A stretch of DNA of 64,000 nt, taken from positions 25,038-89,037 of the forward strand of contig NZ_LZZT01000040.1 in NCBI RefSeq assembly GCF_014170305.1, given 5' to 3'. The position numbers and the translations under genes were made by a program. The notes under the pieces were generated by a model. It worked only from the letters and a program-made list of their open reading frames with translations. It was not told the DNA's origin and did not search any database. This DNA is from Achromobacter sp. UMC71 (GTDB taxonomy: Bacteria; Pseudomonadota; Gammaproteobacteria; Burkholderiales; Burkholderiaceae_B). This document shows, piece by piece, positions 1 to 9,283 of this stretch. Position 1 is the stretch's first letter. Each line of letters starts with the position of its first letter.

Positions 1-877
1 GGCCAGCGGCGACCGCCGCGACCGCCTGGATTCTGCCGTTGTTGGTGTCCTGTGCCGCATTGCGCATGCGGTCGATGGTCTCCACCGCCTTGATGACCGG
101 GCTGTTGACGCTGGTCGTGACCGCGATCTGGCTGCTCTGCTGGAAGTCCCGGAAGGCCGAGGTGTCGAAGCTGCCGTCGATGGTGACCGCCTGACCGCCC
201 AACAGCACATCGCGGCCGGCACGGATGTCGCTGCCGCGAATCAGCAGGTCTTCCTTGGCGATGATCGACACGTCGCCCTGGCGGCTGACGATGGTGCTGC
301 CAGCGCCGCTGGTCGTCTTGCTGTTCTCCGTCAAACCGCCGCTGGTCTTGCGTATGCCGACCGCGTCGCCGCCGACTTCGCCGCTCAGGTCTCCGATGCT
401 TTTGCTGCTGTGACTGCTGGTGTGATCGCGGGTAGCCGTGCCGGTGTCGATGGAAATCGATCCCTGGCTGGCGGACAGCCCCACGTTCTTGACAGCGTCG
501 ATGGCCGATCCCGTGATGCGGATATCGCCATCGCGGCTATTCATGTAGACCGTGTTGCCGGTGATCAGCGATGCCGTCTGCCAGGTGCCCGAGGCCAGGT
601 CGCGCGAATTTGCGATCTGGCTGCCGTAGGGGAACGTCTTGACGCCGCTCGCGTTCGGACCGCCGTCGATGGCACGGCCCATATCGCCCAGGCTCATGCT
701 GCCAAACGAGAAGCTGGTGCTCTTGCTGTCGTTCTTGCTGGATTGGCTGTACTGGTTCTGCGCCCCGACAACGGCGATGTCGCGCTTGGCATCCAGCACC
801 ACGCCGCCCTGGGCGCGCAGGTTGGAGCCGACTAGGGCAATGTCGCCATCCATCGCGCGGCCGCAGAAAATAAGGTG
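1..877 (-). pseudogene. 5'-truncated fhaB/cdiA-like fragment, continues past the left edge
   Basis: The minus strand is open from an in-frame TGA at 878-880 to the left edge. From about position 853 it encodes filamentous-haemagglutinin-type repeat sequence (for example DGDIALVGSNLRAQGG, then DIAVVGAQ and GSISIDTGTAT). There is no signal peptide or TPS domain and the first ATG (851-853) has no Shine-Dalgarno sequence, so the head of the gene is missing. The homology starts immediately next to the inverted repeat at 870-935, which places a recombination or insertion junction there. The encoded residues are not a direct copy of the intact fhaB next door, so it is probably the remains of another family member. 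Orphan cdiA fragments downstream of a cdiA-cdiI pair are known in CDI loci. Whether it ends in its own toxin domain lies outside the window. Confidence 0.75.
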
Positions 878-935
878 TCAGACTACGTTTTCAAAGCGAC
901 CTCTTCAGGCCGAAAAACGTAGTCTGACACCTTAT
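870..935. repeat. 22-bp perfect inverted repeat with 22-nt spacer
   Basis: The arms at 870-891 and 914-935 are perfect reverse complements; each contains the core GGTGTCAGACTACG or its complement. The element sits between the immunity-like gene (ends 961) and the headless fhaB fragment. Read on the minus strand the stem is followed by ATTTT, so it could terminate the cdiI transcript, but its length and symmetry also suit a REP-like element or mobile-element end. I cannot assign it to a named family. Confidence 0.8.
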
Positions 936-951
936 CTTTTGACACCTTATC
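925..951. repeat. Tandem 12-bp direct repeat overlapping the inverted repeat arm
   Basis: TGACACCTTATC occurs at 925-936 and again at 940-951, separated by TTT. The first copy lies inside the right arm of the inverted repeat, so part of the arm has been duplicated towards the immunity-like gene. Confidence 0.75.
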
Positions 952-960
952 TTTATTTAT

Positions 961-1275
961 TCATTCTCTCGGAAAGCTTATCAATTCAGAAAAATCCGCC
1001 TTCCACACATCCAATTCATATAAATTTCCATAATTGTCGATATTTAAAACGACTGAAACCGCAATACCATCCTCATCGAGAAAATATTTTCGCGCCACTT
1101 CGCGACCTATGGAACGGTCGCTATCCAATGAGCAGAAGAGCAGACTCCCCATACCCCCATCACTCATCTCCTCCACATTCGCCTGATTGAGCTGTGGCAG
1201 CAGAAATTTATACTCGGCGCAACATTCAATCATTTTCTTAATGAATTCCAATTCAATTAAAGTCAGCTTTCTCAT
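961..1275 (-). CDS. Small immunity-like protein downstream of the FhaB/CdiA C-terminus
   Basis: This 104-aa protein has no signal peptide or membrane segment, so it is probably cytoplasmic. Its ATG (1273-1275) overlaps the fhaB stop (1272-1274) as ATGA, the arrangement expected of a toxin-tail gene and its immunity gene. The DNA is visibly more AT-rich than the rest of the locus, a common sign of exchanged toxin/immunity cassettes. Internal motifs include DGGMGSLLF (about residues 39-47), FLDEDGIAVSVVL and ELDVWKADF near the C-terminus. From memory this pattern resembles the small DUF6984-type proteins, but I cannot confirm the family. The immunity role is inferred from position, size and composition. 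A 22-bp inverted repeat follows the stop and may end the transcript. Confidence 0.7.
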   Translation of the reverse strand: MRKLTLIELEFIKKMIECCAEYKFLLPQLNQANVEEMSDGGMGSLLFCSLDSDRSIGREVARKYFLDEDGIAVSVVLNIDNYGNLYELDVWKADFSELISFPRE

Positions 1276-4200
1276 TTCGGAGCCTTCGGTGGCGTTATTC
1301 TTCCTACATTTATCGTACCATCCGGAAGTTTAAACGCGCTGTAATCCAGCTTTACCCCATCGACAACAACCGATCCAGTATATTGCCCTTCTCGAATGCC
1401 AGCGCCAACCTTAGATAGATCTGCTTGAATAGCTCGGCTAACGGCATCTCGTTGAAAACCTGCAGCTTCAACATGACGAAATGTGTGGCTGACCTGATTC
1501 TCAACCCTGCCAAATTGAATGACTAGGTCATCAATCGCACCGCCAGCGCCGGGTAGTCTCCCAAGTATGCGTACATTCGCCCCCCCACCGACCAATGAAG
1601 AAGGAGAGATTGCCCCACTTTGTACAACTGCAGCGGTCTCTACGGATATAACTCCAACCGTTACCGCATCGGCAGGATTTACCAATGCCCATGCCAGCAA
1701 TGTCGGCGGCAATCCACTTAAAGCGACAACTGCCGCCACCCCGCTCGCACTCAAGGTCACATTTGACATCAAGTTGAGCGCTTGAGCGTTCTTGGTAGCA
1801 GCGTCCACGACCTTGGCCTTGTCCGGGAGCTTCAACCCATTTTTAGCGTAGAACTCAACAATAGCCGGCGTAGATAGCGCGTACATATCCGGATCGTTTC
1901 TCTGAAACGGCGCCGCATAGAACATATATCCCGCGTCGGGAAGTAAGCCATGGGCCTGCCGCAAAAATGCGGCGGCACTCTCATCCCATTCACCCTCAAC
2001 TCCCGTTTGGACCATCCGGTATCCTTGAACAGCAAGTTGACGGATAGCTTCCTCCTCCGATATTCCCTTCCTCCGCGCATACTCCTTTGCGTTCTTTTCA
2101 ATCCACTCCTGTTCATCCGGATGTAATTGCCGATTGAACATATCCGCATAAGTCGCACCGCCAGCGCCACTCAACCCACCCGCAAGACCACCAGCGGCCG
2201 CGGCTACGGTATTAGTAATTACACTAGCGACCTTCTCTCTCAGTTCAGGCGGCAATCCCGCGACGGCTGCATTTATTTGGTCCCGCATCGCGCGAGAAGC
2301 GACATCTCCGGCGATTGTTCCGGCAATCGCACCCGCGACATCCCCACCACCGAGTGCTGCACTAATGCCAGCGATCGCAGCATGCAGCGCAATACGGCCA
2401 GGCTTACCCTCACCCCAGAGCTGTTGGTCCTGCTCTTTAAGTTTGTCCGCGACATCCCCCGCAATCTGCATCCCCAACTGGCCAAACGCCTGCTGGAACT
2501 CGATCTGCTCGCGGACTTTGTCCTTATCGAAGATCTTGCCGATGCTGCCGTTAGCGCCAGCCGTATCGCGGCTCAGCCCCGCTGTGCTGTCCCGCCCCGT
2601 GTCCTTGTCCGATCGCACTTCAATCGTGCCCGCCGACACTGCCGCGCGCGTCGTACCGGATTCACTGCCACTGGTGCTGGCAAAGCTCAGCCCCGACGGC
2701 CCGCCCCCTAACGCATCACCCTTGTTGGGTTTATCGAGCGCGCCAGACATACCCAGGCTCAGACCCACCATGGTCGACTTATAGTCAGCCTTGTTATGCA
2801 GGTTGCTGAAGCCCAGCGTCTCCGTGGATAGCCAGTTCTTGGTCGCCTCGGCGTCGCTGGCGATGACAGCGCCCGTCAGCTGCGTATGCTTGCCGACATA
2901 GATGTCATAGCCGCCCTTGCCTGCGTACAACCCCGTCTGCTCCACCACACTGTCGTAATTCGACTTGGTCTTGCCCAGGCTAGCGCCGATATAGGCGTTA
3001 CCCGTCATCGAGCCGAAGCTGAAGCTGGCGCCCGCATTGGCTTGCTTCTGCTTGGCGTCGTAACGATCCGAATCTTGCTGGCTGGCCAATATCAGATTGC
3101 GGCCGATGTCGGCGCGGATGCTGTCCGCGCGCGCCTGGGCGCCCTCAAGAATGGTGTCGCGGCCAGAGATCAGGGTCAGGTTGTCACGCGCGCTGACCTG
3201 GGTTTCGCGGTAGGTCGTGCCGTTGCCCTTGGCGTTGCCGCTGCCGACGTAGCCGCTGGCAAAGATATTGATGCCCCCGCCGCTGCCGCTGTCGGAAACA
3301 CCGATCCCCACGCCGAGCTTCCAGCCGCTGTTCTTGTTGGTGGAAACTTCCGTGGACGTCAGCGCCTGGCTTTGCAGCATCAGGTCGTTGGTGGCCGCCA
3401 GCAGCACGTTCTTGCCGGCCAGGTCGCTGCCGATGATGGACAGGTTGCCTGTGCCGGCCACACCCTTTTCGCCAAGCGCCACAATGGAGATATTGCCACC
3501 CGCCATGACGGACGAGCCAAATGCGGATTCTTGAGTGCGCTTGGTTTCGCTGACGGATTTGTTGGCACCGATGCTGATCTGGATCTGAGCGCTAGCGGCC
3601 TCCTTCTGAGCCTCTTTGGCGCCGTCCGCTTGAGCGGCATCCATCGTCCGCTTGGCTTGCACCGCCTGATAAGCTGCCTGTCCAACCTTGACCGCGGCCA
3701 GGCGACCGCTCTTGGCTTCGCCCGCCTGCTCCAGCGTGCCCTGAATTTGCTGCGCAGCCCCCAGCATGCCGCCCGCCACGCCAATGGTCAGGCCGGATTG
3801 CTTGAACTCGTGATACTCATGCTGACGCGCCTCACCCACACCAGCGATGATGGCGACGTTACGACCAGCGATGGAGATATTGCCGTCCTGGGCCAACAAG
3901 TTGCTGCCCATGACGCCCACATCGCGGCCCGCATCGATAATGAGGTCACCGCCAGCACTACCGATGGTGCTGGCGGAATAGCCGCCGCTGGCGCCGCGGT
4001 TCCAGTCCGTGCGTTCTTGCTTGTTGTAGCCCAGGCTGAAGCCACCGCCACCGCCCAGACCCGACTTCTTGACCTTCTCGTACTGGTAGTCCTTATAGGT
4101 TTCATCCTTGGCCAGGACTTGGAGATCGCGGCCGACGCCGATCTGCACGTCGCGGTCACCCACTACGTTCGAGCCAACGACCGTCATGTCGCGGCCGGCG

Positions 4201-7200
4201 AGCATCACGACCGAATCACCGCCGAACGTCGCACTGACCCCTTGCGTCCATTCCGTCTCGCGGATGCGATGCGTGGTCTTGCTCGACAGGAACCCTTTGG
4301 TCTTGTAGTAGATCTCGTTGTAGGTGTATCCGCTGGAATCGCCCGCGACTATGTTGATGTCGCGCCCGGCCCCCACGGCCAGTTGCTTGTCTGACGCCAC
4401 TTGTGCAGCGATGGCGTTGACATCCTGTGTCGCGATCAGCGTGAGGTTGCCGCCCGCGGCAATCTGCGTGCCGATATCCGTGGTCGTACGCATCTCCGCC
4501 CGGTTCTTCTTGCCGAAGTCGTGCGATTCCCCGTACCGCGTACCAGCGGCCGTCAGATTGATATCGTTTCCGGCACGAATGGTCGCGTCGTCTTTCGCGG
4601 CGATAGCAGCGGCCTGCGCATTGAAGTCGCGCCCCGCCTGGGCGTTCAAGGTGCCTGCGTCCACGCGCGCCACGCCATCGACAATCGTGTTGCTGATCCC
4701 GCCACGCACGTTCGATTGCGTACTGGACGTCAGATTGATATCCCGGCCCGCAGCCAACGTGACCGACTCACCCTTCAGCAACCCAGCCAGGTTATCGATG
4801 TCGTTGCGCGCATTCAGATTGACGGTCTTGCCCTGCATGGCGCCGACGCTGTTGCGTACGTTCTGCGCATCAACGACCAGCGCATTGCGCGCACCGATGG
4901 TGCCGCTGTTGTTCACGTCGCCCGTCGTGCTGATCTGCGTGTCACGGCCCGCGATCAACGTTCCGTCGCCGCGCAGGTCGCCGGGTTTGACGGCCAGGTA
5001 GACCTGCGGGGTCAGCACTTTTTGTTGGGTGCCGTCAGGCAGTGTGACCGTCTGTTCGACTAGCCAGACGATGTCGCCCGTCAGGTGGCGCATCTGGTCT
5101 TCCGTCAACGCAGTGCCGATGGTCAGGCCGAACTTGCCGGCGAAGTCTGCGCCTGCGGTGAGCAGCGCCTTGTACTGGGTTTCGTTGTCGGTGTAGTCGC
5201 CCACGAAGCGCTGGCCGCTGGCGAGCATGACCTGTTCGGCCACCAGCTTCTGTTCATAGAATCCATCGCCCAGGCGCTTGAGAATCGTGCCGGGGTCCTG
5301 GTTGAGTTTCTGCAGCAGGAAGTCGCTGGACACCACCGTGCGCGAACCGATGAATTGGCTGTCGGTGGCGATCAGGTAGGGCGCATTGGGGGCCTGCATG
5401 ACGCGGTATAGCGCGCTGGTCGGAATCACCGGCGGCAGAACCACGACGGCAATGGATTGATTGCCGGGCAGCGTGATGCGGGTCAGGCTGGCCGGCGGCA
5501 AGGCTTGTGTGACGGTGCTGGCTCCAGGGGTCTGGCCGGAAGTGGCTACCGTTGTGTTGCCTTGCGCGGCGCCCAAGCCGGTTTCGATACGTTCGGCCAA
5601 GACGGTGGCGTTGTAGTCGGACCGGTTGTATTTGCGCGAGTCGTTCTTCTCGTAGGTGTAGGCCATGGTGCCTACGCGGTCGACGGTGCGCAGGCCTTCG
5701 GCGCCGACGTTGCTGAGCGTGCCGCCTTCGGTCTTCAAAGTCCCGCCGGCCAGGATGCGGCTCTTGTCGTTGACGATGTTGCCGGCCACCCTTGCGTTGC
5801 CTCCCACGACGATCTTGCCCGGATCGCTTTGCGTGATGCGGGTTTCGCGCGTGATCTGGGTGACTTCGTAGAAGGTGAAGTCCTTGATCATGCGGTTGTT
5901 GCGGAAGTCCGCGTTGAAATCCTTGATCTTTTCGTTCAACGCGTCGTAGAGCTGAAGATCGCGCTCGTACGTGGCCTGTTGCTGGGCCAGGTCCGTAGGG
6001 CAGCGCAAGCCGCACTCGTCCGGTGATGGCGGTTTCTTGATGCCGACAGGCCGTTCGACCTCGAAGACCGACCAGATCTTGGCGTCGGGCTTGTAGAGGA
6101 ACTGGGGGGGATTGGTGTAGCAGTTGCCCGCATCGCCACCGCTGCAACCGTAGTATTCCGCGATGTAGGCCAGGCCAATGGGCGCACTGACGCCCGCACG
6201 GCCTTGCTGGTCGTCCTGGATGTTGCTGTAGTCGAACGGCGGGCCATATTGGCTTTCCGGATAACGGGTCGACGGCAGCAGCAAGCGCCGCTCGTCGTAC
6301 TGGCCCATCCAGCTGGGGCCACGGCCGCAGATGGATTTGACGGTGTTGCAGAACCACATGCCTTCCCCGTCAACAATCTCGGTGGTGCCGTCAAGGCGGT
6401 AGAACCACTTGGGTTCCCGGCTGACCTCGATAGTTTCGCTGGCAAAGTGCAGGTTGCGGTTCTGGATGCTGGCCGCCGCGATGTCCGCATTGCGTTCGGC
6501 TTCGATCGTGGCAGATTCGTTGACCAGCGATTGCGCCTGCCCCGTCGCCTTGCCGGACGCGTCCAATGCACCCCCGATACGCAGGTCGGCCCCGGCGTAG
6601 ATCAAGGCGTGTTCGCGGTTGGTCAGCGTACCGACCCCCAGGTCCAGGTCCCCGCGCGACGCGATGACGGCATTGGCGTCGTTGACCAACACCGGCGTCT
6701 GGATACCGATGCGGTCGCCATAGATGCGGCCCGTGTTGACGAGCGTGCCCGCGCCGATGCGGACATAGCCGCCATCAATCAAGCCCGCATTGGCGAGCAT
6801 GGCGCGGATGTTCAGTTCCGTATTGCGCCCCGCGATCAGTTCGCCGGTGGCGCGGTTGGTCAGGGTGTCGGCGGTGATTTTCAGGTCCTGGCCGGCGTGG
6901 ATCTTGCCGTCGTTGTCCAGGTTGCCGGTGACCAGCTCCAGCGCGTTGCCTGCCGTCAGCGCGCCACTGCTATTGGCCAGGCTGCTGAAGGCGAGCTTGG
7001 CGTTGACATCGGAAGAGACGTTGCCGGCCGCGTTGTTCAGTGCGCCGGTGGTGACGCCCAGCTCCTGGCCCGCGCCGATGCGGCCGGCCTGGTTGTCCAC
7101 GGACCCGGCGTTCAGCGTGACCTGCTGGCCCATCAGGCCCAGGGCGCCCGCGGTGGTGCCGCCCGCGCTGGCGATGCCGTTGGCGAGCGTGTTGCGGTTG

Positions 7201-9173
7201 TTCAGGCTGCCGGCCGTCAAGGCCAGCAGGTTGTCGGCCTGCAGCAGGCCGGCGCTATTGTCCAGCACGCCTTGCGTCTTGAGCGTCAAGCCGCTGGCCG
7301 CGATGATGCCGCGGCTGTTGGACAGGGTCTGCGCGTTCAGCGTGGCCTGGCCCTGCGCGGCGAGGGTGCCGCCGGTGTTGTCGATAGTGCCGGTAGCGTT
7401 CAGATCCAGCGCGCCGCCGCCGACGACCTTGCCGCCCGTGTTGGACAGGCTGGCGGTCTGGATGTCGGCCGCGCCGCCGTACAGGCCGCCGCCCTGGTTC
7501 TGCAACGCGCCGGTGGTCGTCACGGACAGTTTGCCGTCGGCTTGCGCCACGCCATTGCGGTTATCCAGGCTGGCCGCCTGGATGTCGGCCGTGCCGCCGA
7601 GCAGCTTGCCGCCCTGGTTGTCCAGGGCGCCGGCGGTTTCCACGCGCAGCGCGCCGTTGGCTTGTACCGAACCGCCCTGGTTGTTGATGCCGGTGACGCC
7701 GCGCAGCGCGACGCTGTCGCCCGAGACGACGCCGCCCGCCGTATTGACGACCGACTGGCCGCTGATATCCACCACGCCCGCGCCAGCCAGGGTGCCGCCG
7801 GTATTGTCGAGCGCGCCATGGGTGCGGGCCGTCAATGCGCCGCCGCTGGTGAGCTTGCCGCCCATGTTGTCCAGACTGGCCGCGCGCAGCATGACCGAGC
7901 CGCCGTACACCGCGCCCGCGCGGTTGGTGACGGCGCCAGAAGCATCCAGCGTCAAGGCGCCGCCTGCGACGAGCTTGCCGCCCGATAGGCCCACCGCGTC
8001 GGCCGTAACGGTGGCGTTGCCGCCGGCCATCAAGGTGCCGGCGTTCTGCAGGCTGCCGACCTGCACGCTCAGCGCGCCCAGGGGGCTGATCGAGCCATCG
8101 GCCTGCAACCCGGCCGTGAAGGCGCCGCGGTTGTCCAGCTGGCGAGCCACGATGCTGGCGTTGCCGGCCGAGGACATGGCGTTGTGGTTGGCGACCTTGC
8201 CGCCGGCCGTGAGCGCCAGCGCGCCGCCCGCGGCGACGGTGCCGCGGTTGACGATGTCGCCGCTGCTTTGCACCGACAGGCCGGTAGCGGCCTGCATGCG
8301 GCCCGACGGCAGGATCTTGACGTCGCCGTTGGCGGCGACATACAGGGTGCCGGTCAGGGCCGCCAGGTTGCCGCCGATGTTCACGCCGACGCCGGCTTCG
8401 GTGCCGATGAGCCGGATGCTGTTGGCGTACATGCCGCCCAGCGCGGCCACGTCAATGGACACGCCCGTCGTGCCAGAGCCGGTGCCCGCCAAGGCCGACA
8501 CGTCGATACCGTCGTAGCCGACGCGCGCGCTGCCGGCCACCACATTCAGCCGATCCGCCCAGACCTGGGCGTTCAGTTCCAGCGTGCGCGCCAAGAGGTC
8601 CAGCTGACTCAGGTTGGCGCCGTACAGCCCCGCGCCTTCGATGGCCAGGCGGCCGCTGGCGATGTCAAAGCCCAGCGTGCCGTCCGGCCCGATGACCGGC
8701 TTGCCGGTGGTGAGCGTGGCGCGGTTGGCGTTCAGAAAGCCGCAGCCGTTGCAGGTGATGCCGGCCGGGTTGGCGACGATGACGTTCGCACGGTTGCCGG
8801 CCACTTCCAGCATGCCGCGCAGCTGCGACGGGTTGGGTGCGGTGACCTGGTTCAGGATGGTGGTGGCGCGCTGGTTGCCCAGCATCGGGTTGCCGGCCAC
8901 TTGTCCTGCCAGTTGGGTCTGGCTGGCCGCGCCGCTGTTGTTCAGGACCACGCCGGACGGGCCGACGTTGAACTGGGTGTACCGGTTGTTGGACACGCCG
9001 CCCGCGGACGGTGGCGCGATGTTCACGACCGGCACGCCGCCTGCCACGCCCACCACGGGCTTTTGCCCAGCCACGTTCTGATCCACCGAAATCGGCAAGG
9101 TCTGCGCCAGGACGGGCGTCCAGATCTGCGTGTAGAGGACCAACCAGAGAACTGCGGAGCGAAGCGTGGACAT
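1272..9173 (-). CDS. FhaB/CdiA-family two-partner secretion exoprotein with C-terminal toxin region
   Basis: This 2,633-aa exoprotein begins with a short signal peptide (about 1-23, ending VLAQ). A TPS secretion domain follows, with NPAGITCNGCGFLN near residue 134. A first field of FHA-type beta-helix repeats runs to about 915. A non-repeat section at about 919-1060 carries eight cysteines (WFC, SIC, YGC, NCY, ECGLRC) and occupies the place of the receptor-binding region in CdiA proteins. A second FHA repeat field runs from about 1395 to 1950. A pretoxin-like segment (MFNRQLHPDEQEW, about 2344) and a hydrophobic stretch (about 2461-2520) precede a final domain of about 75 aa starting VENQVSHTFRH. 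That domain order is CdiA-like. The terminal domain probably enters target cells as the toxin; its activity is not identifiable by eye. The partner FhaC gene is 110 bp upstream. Several long plus-strand open frames here are antisense shadows. Confidence 0.9.
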   Translation of the reverse strand: MSTLRSAVLWLVLYTQIWTPVLAQTLPISVDQNVAGQKPVVGVAGGVPVVNIAPPSAGGVSNNRYTQFNVGPSGVVLNNSGAASQTQLAGQVAGNPMLGNQRATTILNQVTAPNPSQLRGMLEVAGNRANVIVANPAGITCNGCGFLNANRATLTTGKPVIGPDGTLGFDIASGRLAIEGAGLYGANLSQLDLLARTLELNAQVWADRLNVVAGSARVGYDGIDVSALAGTGSGTTGVSIDVAALGGMYANSIRLIGTEAGVGVNIGGNLAALTGTLYVAANGDVKILPSGRMQAATGLSVQSSGDIVNRGTVAAGGALALTAGGKVANHNAMSSAGNASIVARQLDNRGAFTAGLQADGSISPLGALSVQVGSLQNAGTLMAGGNATVTADAVGLSGGKLVAGGALTLDASGAVTNRAGAVYGGSVMLRAASLDNMGGKLTSGGALTARTHGALDNTGGTLAGAGVVDISGQSVVNTAGGVVSGDSVALRGVTGINNQGGSVQANGALRVETAGALDNQGGKLLGGTADIQAASLDNRNGVAQADGKLSVTTTGALQNQGGGLYGGAADIQTASLSNTGGKVVGGGALDLNATGTIDNTGGTLAAQGQATLNAQTLSNSRGIIAASGLTLKTQGVLDNSAGLLQADNLLALTAGSLNNRNTLANGIASAGGTTAGALGLMGQQVTLNAGSVDNQAGRIGAGQELGVTTGALNNAAGNVSSDVNAKLAFSSLANSSGALTAGNALELVTGNLDNDGKIHAGQDLKITADTLTNRATGELIAGRNTELNIRAMLANAGLIDGGYVRIGAGTLVNTGRIYGDRIGIQTPVLVNDANAVIASRGDLDLGVGTLTNREHALIYAGADLRIGGALDASGKATGQAQSLVNESATIEAERNADIAAASIQNRNLHFASETIEVSREPKWFYRLDGTTEIVDGEGMWFCNTVKSICGRGPSWMGQYDERRLLLPSTRYPESQYGPPFDYSNIQDDQQGRAGVSAPIGLAYIAEYYGCSGGDAGNCYTNPPQFLYKPDAKIWSVFEVERPVGIKKPPSPDECGLRCPTDLAQQQATYERDLQLYDALNEKIKDFNADFRNNRMIKDFTFYEVTQITRETRITQSDPGKIVVGGNARVAGNIVNDKSRILAGGTLKTEGGTLSNVGAEGLRTVDRVGTMAYTYEKNDSRKYNRSDYNATVLAERIETGLGAAQGNTTVATSGQTPGASTVTQALPPASLTRITLPGNQSIAVVVLPPVIPTSALYRVMQAPNAPYLIATDSQFIGSRTVVSSDFLLQKLNQDPGTILKRLGDGFYEQKLVAEQVMLASGQRFVGDYTDNETQYKALLTAGADFAGKFGLTIGTALTEDQMRHLTGDIVWLVEQTVTLPDGTQQKVLTPQVYLAVKPGDLRGDGTLIAGRDTQISTTGDVNNSGTIGARNALVVDAQNVRNSVGAMQGKTVNLNARNDIDNLAGLLKGESVTLAAGRDINLTSSTQSNVRGGISNTIVDGVARVDAGTLNAQAGRDFNAQAAAIAAKDDATIRAGNDINLTAAGTRYGESHDFGKKNRAEMRTTTDIGTQIAAGGNLTLIATQDVNAIAAQVASDKQLAVGAGRDINIVAGDSSGYTYNEIYYKTKGFLSSKTTHRIRETEWTQGVSATFGGDSVVMLAGRDMTVVGSNVVGDRDVQIGVGRDLQVLAKDETYKDYQYEKVKKSGLGGGGGFSLGYNKQERTDWNRGASGGYSASTIGSAGGDLIIDAGRDVGVMGSNLLAQDGNISIAGRNVAIIAGVGEARQHEYHEFKQSGLTIGVAGGMLGAAQQIQGTLEQAGEAKSGRLAAVKVGQAAYQAVQAKRTMDAAQADGAKEAQKEAASAQIQISIGANKSVSETKRTQESAFGSSVMAGGNISIVALGEKGVAGTGNLSIIGSDLAGKNVLLAATNDLMLQSQALTSTEVSTNKNSGWKLGVGIGVSDSGSGGGINIFASGYVGSGNAKGNGTTYRETQVSARDNLTLISGRDTILEGAQARADSIRADIGRNLILASQQDSDRYDAKQKQANAGASFSFGSMTGNAYIGASLGKTKSNYDSVVEQTGLYAGKGGYDIYVGKHTQLTGAVIASDAEATKNWLSTETLGFSNLHNKADYKSTMVGLSLGMSGALDKPNKGDALGGGPSGLSFASTSGSESGTTRAAVSAGTIEVRSDKDTGRDSTAGLSRDTAGANGSIGKIFDKDKVREQIEFQQAFGQLGMQIAGDVADKLKEQDQQLWGEGKPGRIALHAAIAGISAALGGGDVAGAIAGTIAGDVASRAMRDQINAAVAGLPPELREKVASVITNTVAAAAGGLAGGLSGAGGATYADMFNRQLHPDEQEWIEKNAKEYARRKGISEEEAIRQLAVQGYRMVQTGVEGEWDESAAAFLRQAHGLLPDAGYMFYAAPFQRNDPDMYALSTPAIVEFYAKNGLKLPDKAKVVDAATKNAQALNLMSNVTLSASGVAAVVALSGLPPTLLAWALVNPADAVTVGVISVETAAVVQSGAISPSSLVGGGANVRILGRLPGAGGAIDDLVIQFGRVENQVSHTFRHVEAAGFQRDAVSRAIQADLSKVGAGIREGQYTGSVVVDGVKLDYSAFKLPDGTINVGRITPPKAPK

Positions 9174-9283
9174 AGCGTGGCGAATCTCGGTAAAGGGGAT
9201 GCGACCCGTGGCGGCGCAACCCGTGAAGCAACTCGTGAAACGACTCTTCGTACGGCGGGCGGCGCGCAGGGCGCCGCCCGGAC

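Noticed and set aside
2886..8517. Long plus-strand open frames opposite fhaB (up to 594 codons)
   Set aside because: They are antisense shadows of a high-GC repeat gene; the minus frame has the signal peptide, TPS domain and FHA repeats.
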